DNA of 64,000 nucleotides from JANPCX01 sp046049865 (GTDB lineage: Bacteria > Pseudomonadota > Gammaproteobacteria > Burkholderiales > Burkholderiaceae_C): contig JBJOQO010000008.1 of the NCBI GenBank assembly GCA_046049865.1, positions 1 through 64,000 of the forward strand, in the 5' to 3' direction. The position numbers and the translations under genes were made by a program. Shown here piece after piece: positions 63,116 to 64,000 of this stretch (position 1 is its first letter; the number at the start of each line of letters is the position of its first letter). The notes beneath the pieces were generated by a model. That model saw only the letters and a list, made by a program, of their open reading frames with translations, made no database searches and had not been told where the DNA came from.

Positions 63116-64000
63116 ACGTCGCAGCCTCGGTTGGTTCAAGACTGGTGCCCGCCTACCGCGACGAAGCGGTGATGTTTGGCGAGGGCCGTTGGGTCGGCGT
63201 GCTCACTGTGCCCACCGGCACACCTAAGTCGGTGGTGGTCGTGGTCGTCGGCGGTCCACAGTATCGAGTCGGTAGTCACCGCCAATTTGTTCAACTCAGC
63301 CGCGCACTGGCTTTGGCAGGTCACGCAACACTGCGTTTCGATTGCATCGGCATGGGCGACAGTCCGGGAGAGTTGCGCAATTTTTTGAACATCAACGACG
63401 ACATCGAAGCCGCCATCGGGTTTGTTCGAGAAAGGCTACCGGACGTCGATGCCTTGGCGCTGTGGGGTCTGTGCGATGGCGCATCGGCTGCCTTGCTGTA
63501 CGTCCACGCCAACGGCGACGCCGGCATCAAGGGTTTGTGCCTGCTGAATCCCTGGATACGGTCTGACGTGAGCCAAGCCCAAACGCAGGTCAAGCACTAT
63601 TACGCCGAGCGCCTCAAACAAGCCGCGTTTTGGCGCAAGCTTCTGACGGGAAAGGTGGCGGCAACAGCGGTTTTTGAGCTGGGCCGTGCCGTACGCACCC
63701 TGTTGCGCAACAAACCTTCCAAGGGTGGCGACAGTCAAGATGACCCGAACCGATTGAACCTCCCCTTTCAGTCGCGCATGGCCATCGCATGGAAGAAATA
63801 CTCGGGCTCCATACTCCTGGTCTTGAGTGGCGAGGACTACACCGCCAAGGAGTTCCTTGGAACGGTAGAGCGAGATGCTTCGTGGAAAGGTAGTTTGCAG
63901 CGTCGTAATGTCAGCCGGCACGACGTGGCGCAGGCAGACCACACCTTTTCTGGCGTCGCAACACGTTTGCAGCTGGAGCAACTGACAGTGAATTGGTTAG
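63112..64000 (+). CDS. Hydrolase 1, exosortase A system-associated (cut by window edge)
   Basis: At least 296 residues of an alpha/beta-hydrolase that runs off the right edge without a stop. Segments: VVVVVVGGPQYRVGSHRQFVQLSRALA, TLRFDCIGMGDSPGEL and the nucleophile elbow GLCDG at 119-123, with Cys121 in the nucleophile position. ATGA overlap with hydrolase 2 sets the start at 63112. It is paired with hydrolase 2 as in other exosortase A loci. Little of the protein should be missing. Confidence 0.87.
   Translation, partial: MNVAASVGSRLVPAYRDEAVMFGEGRWVGVLTVPTGTPKSVVVVVVGGPQYRVGSHRQFVQLSRALALAGHATLRFDCIGMGDSPGELRNFLNINDDIEAAIGFVRERLPDVDALALWGLCDGASAALLYVHANGDAGIKGLCLLNPWIRSDVSQAQTQVKHYYAERLKQAAFWRKLLTGKVAATAVFELGRAVRTLLRNKPSKGGDSQDDPNRLNLPFQSRMAIAWKKYSGSILLVLSGEDYTAKEFLGTVERDASWKGSLQRRNVSRHDVAQADHTFSGVATRLQLEQLTVNWL

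Overview
The window is a chromosome segment of a GC-rich betaproteobacterium, most likely order Burkholderiales and close to Comamonadaceae. This is inferred from gene order and protein families, not from an rRNA gene, and no rRNA or tRNA gene was seen. The evidence is the run nagZ-acpS-pdxJ-recO-era-rnc-DUF4845-lepB-lepA, a mucABD-type sigma-E operon joined to plsX-fabH-fabD-fabG-acpP-fabF, a ubiJ-ubiB pair, and a rluC/HAD/Rieske/SppA operon beside rne.

Layout. Positions 1-1.1 kb look accessory: the cut-off 3' end of an IS481-type insertion sequence, then a lone ImmA/IrrE-type peptidase gene behind two palindromic operator-like sites. A LysE-type exporter and ureEFG follow (1.15-4.0 kb); no urease structural gene or ureD is present. 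From 4.0 to 15.1 kb lie a TPR membrane protein, an RlmN-like radical SAM methylase, the SppA-like/Rieske/HAD/RluC operon, rne with a leader of nearly 700 bases, and an orphan hybrid histidine kinase. From 15.3 to 35.0 kb about 23 genes run on the minus strand: yceD, rpmF, plsX, the fab genes, a small membrane protein, rpoE-rseA-rseB-mucD, lepA-lepB, rnc, era, recO, pdxJ, acpS and nagZ. A roughly 240-base element with terminal inverted repeats sits between plsX and fabH. Next come maf, an RsmI-like methylase and rhlE.

From 38 kb to the end the theme is cell-surface polysaccharide and the exosortase A/PEP-CTERM system. It holds rfbBDAC (dTDP-L-rhamnose) with a glycosyltransferase, then ubiB-ubiJ, galE and manC. 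A four-gene HPr-rel-A-type module follows: nucleotidyltransferase, HprK-related kinase, PqqD-like protein and a Tat-signal protein. The regulators and scaffold prsT-prsR-prsK come next, then a PEP-CTERM-associated sugar transferase, a PLP decarboxylase, an acyl-CoA ligase, an acyl carrier protein, and hydrolases 2 and 1. The exosortase itself and any PEP-CTERM substrate are not in the window and probably lie beyond its right edge.

How the parts fit. The rfb, galE and manC products supply activated sugars, and the EpsB-type transferase would start a lipid-linked glycan. PrsK/PrsR would control sigma-54 promoters. One good sigma-54 candidate precedes the Tat-signal gene, which would place the poorly described HPr-rel-A module under PEP-CTERM control. 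This module and the inverted-repeat element are the two most interesting leads. No CRISPR array or prophage was seen.
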